Of a DNA stretch of 64,000 nt, positions 62,181 through 64,000 are shown in pieces; within the stretch, counting starts at the first letter, position 1; each line of letters starts with the position of its first letter. The DNA is from Stereum hirsutum FP-91666 SS1 (taxonomy: Eukaryota; Basidiomycota; Agaricomycetes; Russulales; Stereaceae): positions 296,713 to 360,712 of the forward strand of contig NW_006763140.1 of NCBI RefSeq assembly GCF_000264905.1, in the 5' to 3' direction. The notes under the pieces were generated by a model. The model ran no database searches. It was not told the origin of the DNA and saw only the letters and a list, made by a program, of their open reading frames with translations. A program made the position numbers and the translations under genes.

Positions 62181-62455
62181 GCTTCGAGAGTCAATACTTT
62201 GGATGAAGGAGATATAAAAAGATCAGACATACCGAGACGTTGCCGTCAAGCCGTGCAGGAAGGCAGGTGTGCTCCGGCTGGTCGTGATCCTACGGGGTCA
62301 CTCGGCGTGACAGGCAGTATTTATTTCTGTTTGAGTTCTATATCCGTCCTACCATCTTTCATCAACTCATCCTCATCGACGAGTTACTTGCGCTTTCTTA
62401 CGACCACCTCTCGTGCACTCTTACTACAACTTTTCGTGAACTGTTCTCTTCCGCC

Positions 62456-62849
62456 ATGGATCCAGACAAAAGTCAGTGGCGTCCGTTGTTCCCCTTCCTT
62501 ACGAGTGCTGATTGTTTCCCGCAGTGATTGTCGATATGACTGACCAGGAGCTCATTGCCCGCGGTTTTGTGGAAGATAGTGAGCCCTTCTGTCATTACAA
62601 ACGCTATTCCTCACTCGTTTGACCCTTCGACCTCGTAGATGCCGTTTTTGCTTCCGTCATGGAATTGGATCCAAACAAGAGTGAGAGTGGCTCCATCGAT
62701 CCCCTTCCTTACGAGTGCTGATTGTTTCCCGCAGTGATTGTCGACATGACTGATGAGGAGCTCATTGTCCTCGGTTTCTTGGGTGACAGTGAGCCCTTCT
62801 GTCATTACAATCGTCCATGCCTCACTCGTTTGACCCTTTGACATCGTAG
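62456..62849 (+). repeat. Tandem duplication of two exons plus their introns
   Basis: Unit ~210 bp: 62456-62638 and about 62664-62849. Intron sequence is as well conserved as exon sequence: CCCCTTCCTTACGAGTGCTG appears at 62490 and 62701, and GTGAGCCCTTCTGTCATTAC at 62579 and 62789. Splice sites and phases are kept, so the duplication adds ~32 residues in frame. Similarity in introns implies the event is recent or under gene conversion. Confidence 0.9.
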
Positions 62850-64000
62850 ACGCCCCTGCTGAGGTCAAACATGTCGTCGAGGCAGTGAGAGCTAACCCTA
62901 TTCACCTTCGCGGTAAGTCTTCCTACGTTCTTTTTTGCACCTTTCATCTCCCATTTACTCATACTTCCTTTCGTTTTCAGGCGTGAATTGCTTTGCAATT
63001 GACTGCGTCAAGCGCAGCGCTGCCAACCTTTCCCGACAAGACGACACGACTACTCAGCCAAACTCTCCTACCTCTCCCACCCTCAACGATGCTGAGACCA
63101 CCTTCTCGAAACTCATCACCAACCCAGACTCCCGCATCGTTGTCCCCCCCAACTTAATCTCCGAGTACGAGGTCAACTTTTACTACCACGGCATCTCGAG
63201 TAACCCTCCCAAGCTCTTATGGCGTTCCGATCTCGAGTCCAACCCCTTCCCTTTTCCCCCTGTTGGCACCGACTTTCACAAGATCCCCAAGAAGAGTCCC
63301 CGACCCGTCTTCAACACACCGCTTAACCCCATGTGGGACACCGTCGCTCCTCAGATCCTGGAGTCGATAAAGGCCCGAGGCCTCCTGTACTCCGCGCTGA
63401 AGACGGCTAAGTTCTTAATCGTCGCAGACGGCGAGGAGAGAACTGGTCCTATTGTCATCTGGATTGCCGTCCGTCCCAACACCACCAACGCTGGAGCCGT
63501 TCGTGATGCCACTCCGGACATTCTCGACGTCCTCACTCGCGCCCAGATCACCGGTGTCGTCGTGGAGTGGTATGAGGGGTCGGTCGTTCGCCTAGGTGCT
63601 CGGCTACCTCCAAAAGTTTTCTCTCTCGCGCCATTTGGCGTCCACTGCCCGATCACTCCCGTAGGTGTGCCCATCGCCAGGGAGTCCGACGACGCTCAGG
63701 GTACCCTCACGTTCATGTTCAAAGAGGTGAAGACCAAGACAGGCGAACCCAGCAACAGGATTCTTGCCCTCACCAACAAACACGTCGCTTCCTTCGACAT
63801 CACTACTGATTACGAGCTCGACGAGGCTGACCGTCAACACATCCGAGTCTATAGCAATCGTCAACTCGATCGTGCTATCACCAAGATCCGGGACAACATC
63901 GCCAGAGTCGCTCGCGAACTGGCGAACACACCACAGGATGATATGTCAGTTCTGGTATCGGAAATGGCTGCTCTCCAGCTCAGACTTAACGCGGTCGACG
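62456..64000 (+). CDS. Large uncharacterised protein, possible trypsin-fold region (3' end off the window)
   Basis: Exons 62456-62471, 62525-62578, 62639-62680, 62735-62788, 62850-62912 and 62981 to the window edge; 416 residues so far, no stop. The N-terminus contains two copies of a ~25-residue peptide (DPDKMIVDMTDQELIARGF and DPNKMIVDMTDEELIVLGF) from duplicated exons. Later the chain reads GPIVIWIAVRPNTTNAGAV, ITGVVVEWYEGSVV, VPIARESDDAQGTLTFMF and ILALTNKHVAS, where TNKHV resembles the catalytic-His segment (TAxHC/TNxHV) of chymotrypsin-fold proteases. The Asp and Ser would lie outside the window, so protease activity is only a suggestion. Similar large proteins occur in Agaricomycetes without known role. 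Confidence 0.7.

Overview
The window is nuclear DNA of a filamentous basidiomycete, most likely an Agaricomycete. Genes are cut by many 50-90 nt GT-AG introns. The gene content includes FunK1 kinases, small ricin-B-fold lectins, a BTB/POZ protein, a KRE2/MNT1 mannosyltransferase, an F-box protein and a DUF2945 protein. All gene models below were built by hand: splice sites were chosen so that reading frame and family motifs continue across each junction. No search or transcript data were available.

Layout. (1) 1-6.9 kb: a homeobox transcription factor on the minus strand, running off the left edge, then 5.1 kb without a recognisable gene, then SPC1 (signal peptidase complex subunit). (2) 6.9-13.5 kb: pyrimidine-rich, gene-poor DNA with decayed direct duplications. 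(3) 13.5-23.2 kb: a nucleotidyltransferase-fold protein and a BTB protein (+), then a large bromodomain protein (-) whose stop codon lies next to an 8-bp minisatellite. (4) 24.6-33.1 kb: four ricin-B-type beta-trefoil genes on the plus strand sharing an intron position. One has its lectin domain on the end of an ~825-residue disordered region with an N-myristoylation signal. (5) 33.3-37.0 kb, minus strand: a Rieske [2Fe-2S]-DUF455 (ferritin-like) fusion with a mitochondrial-type N-terminus, and a TauD/TfdA dioxygenase. (6) 38.6-46.2 kb: mismatch-repair PMS1 (+), a DUF2945 Tudor-like protein (-) and an F-box protein (+). (7) 47.0-53.3 kb: three tandem FunK1 kinases. (8) 56.3-58.7 kb: a GT15 mannosyltransferase (-). 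(9) 61.0-64.0 kb: a Fic/Doc-type protein whose catalytic loop is a separate 33-nt exon, and the 5' part of a possible trypsin-fold protein whose first exons were duplicated in tandem.

Housekeeping genes (SPC1, PMS1, KTR-type mannosyltransferase, bromodomain protein) are interspersed with accessory families known for lineage-specific expansion (lectins, FunK1, Fic/Doc). The best candidates for undescribed biology are the Rieske-diiron fusion, the lipid-anchored disordered lectin inside the lectin cluster, the Fic/Doc gene with its 33-nt catalytic exon, and the terminal gene with duplicated exons.
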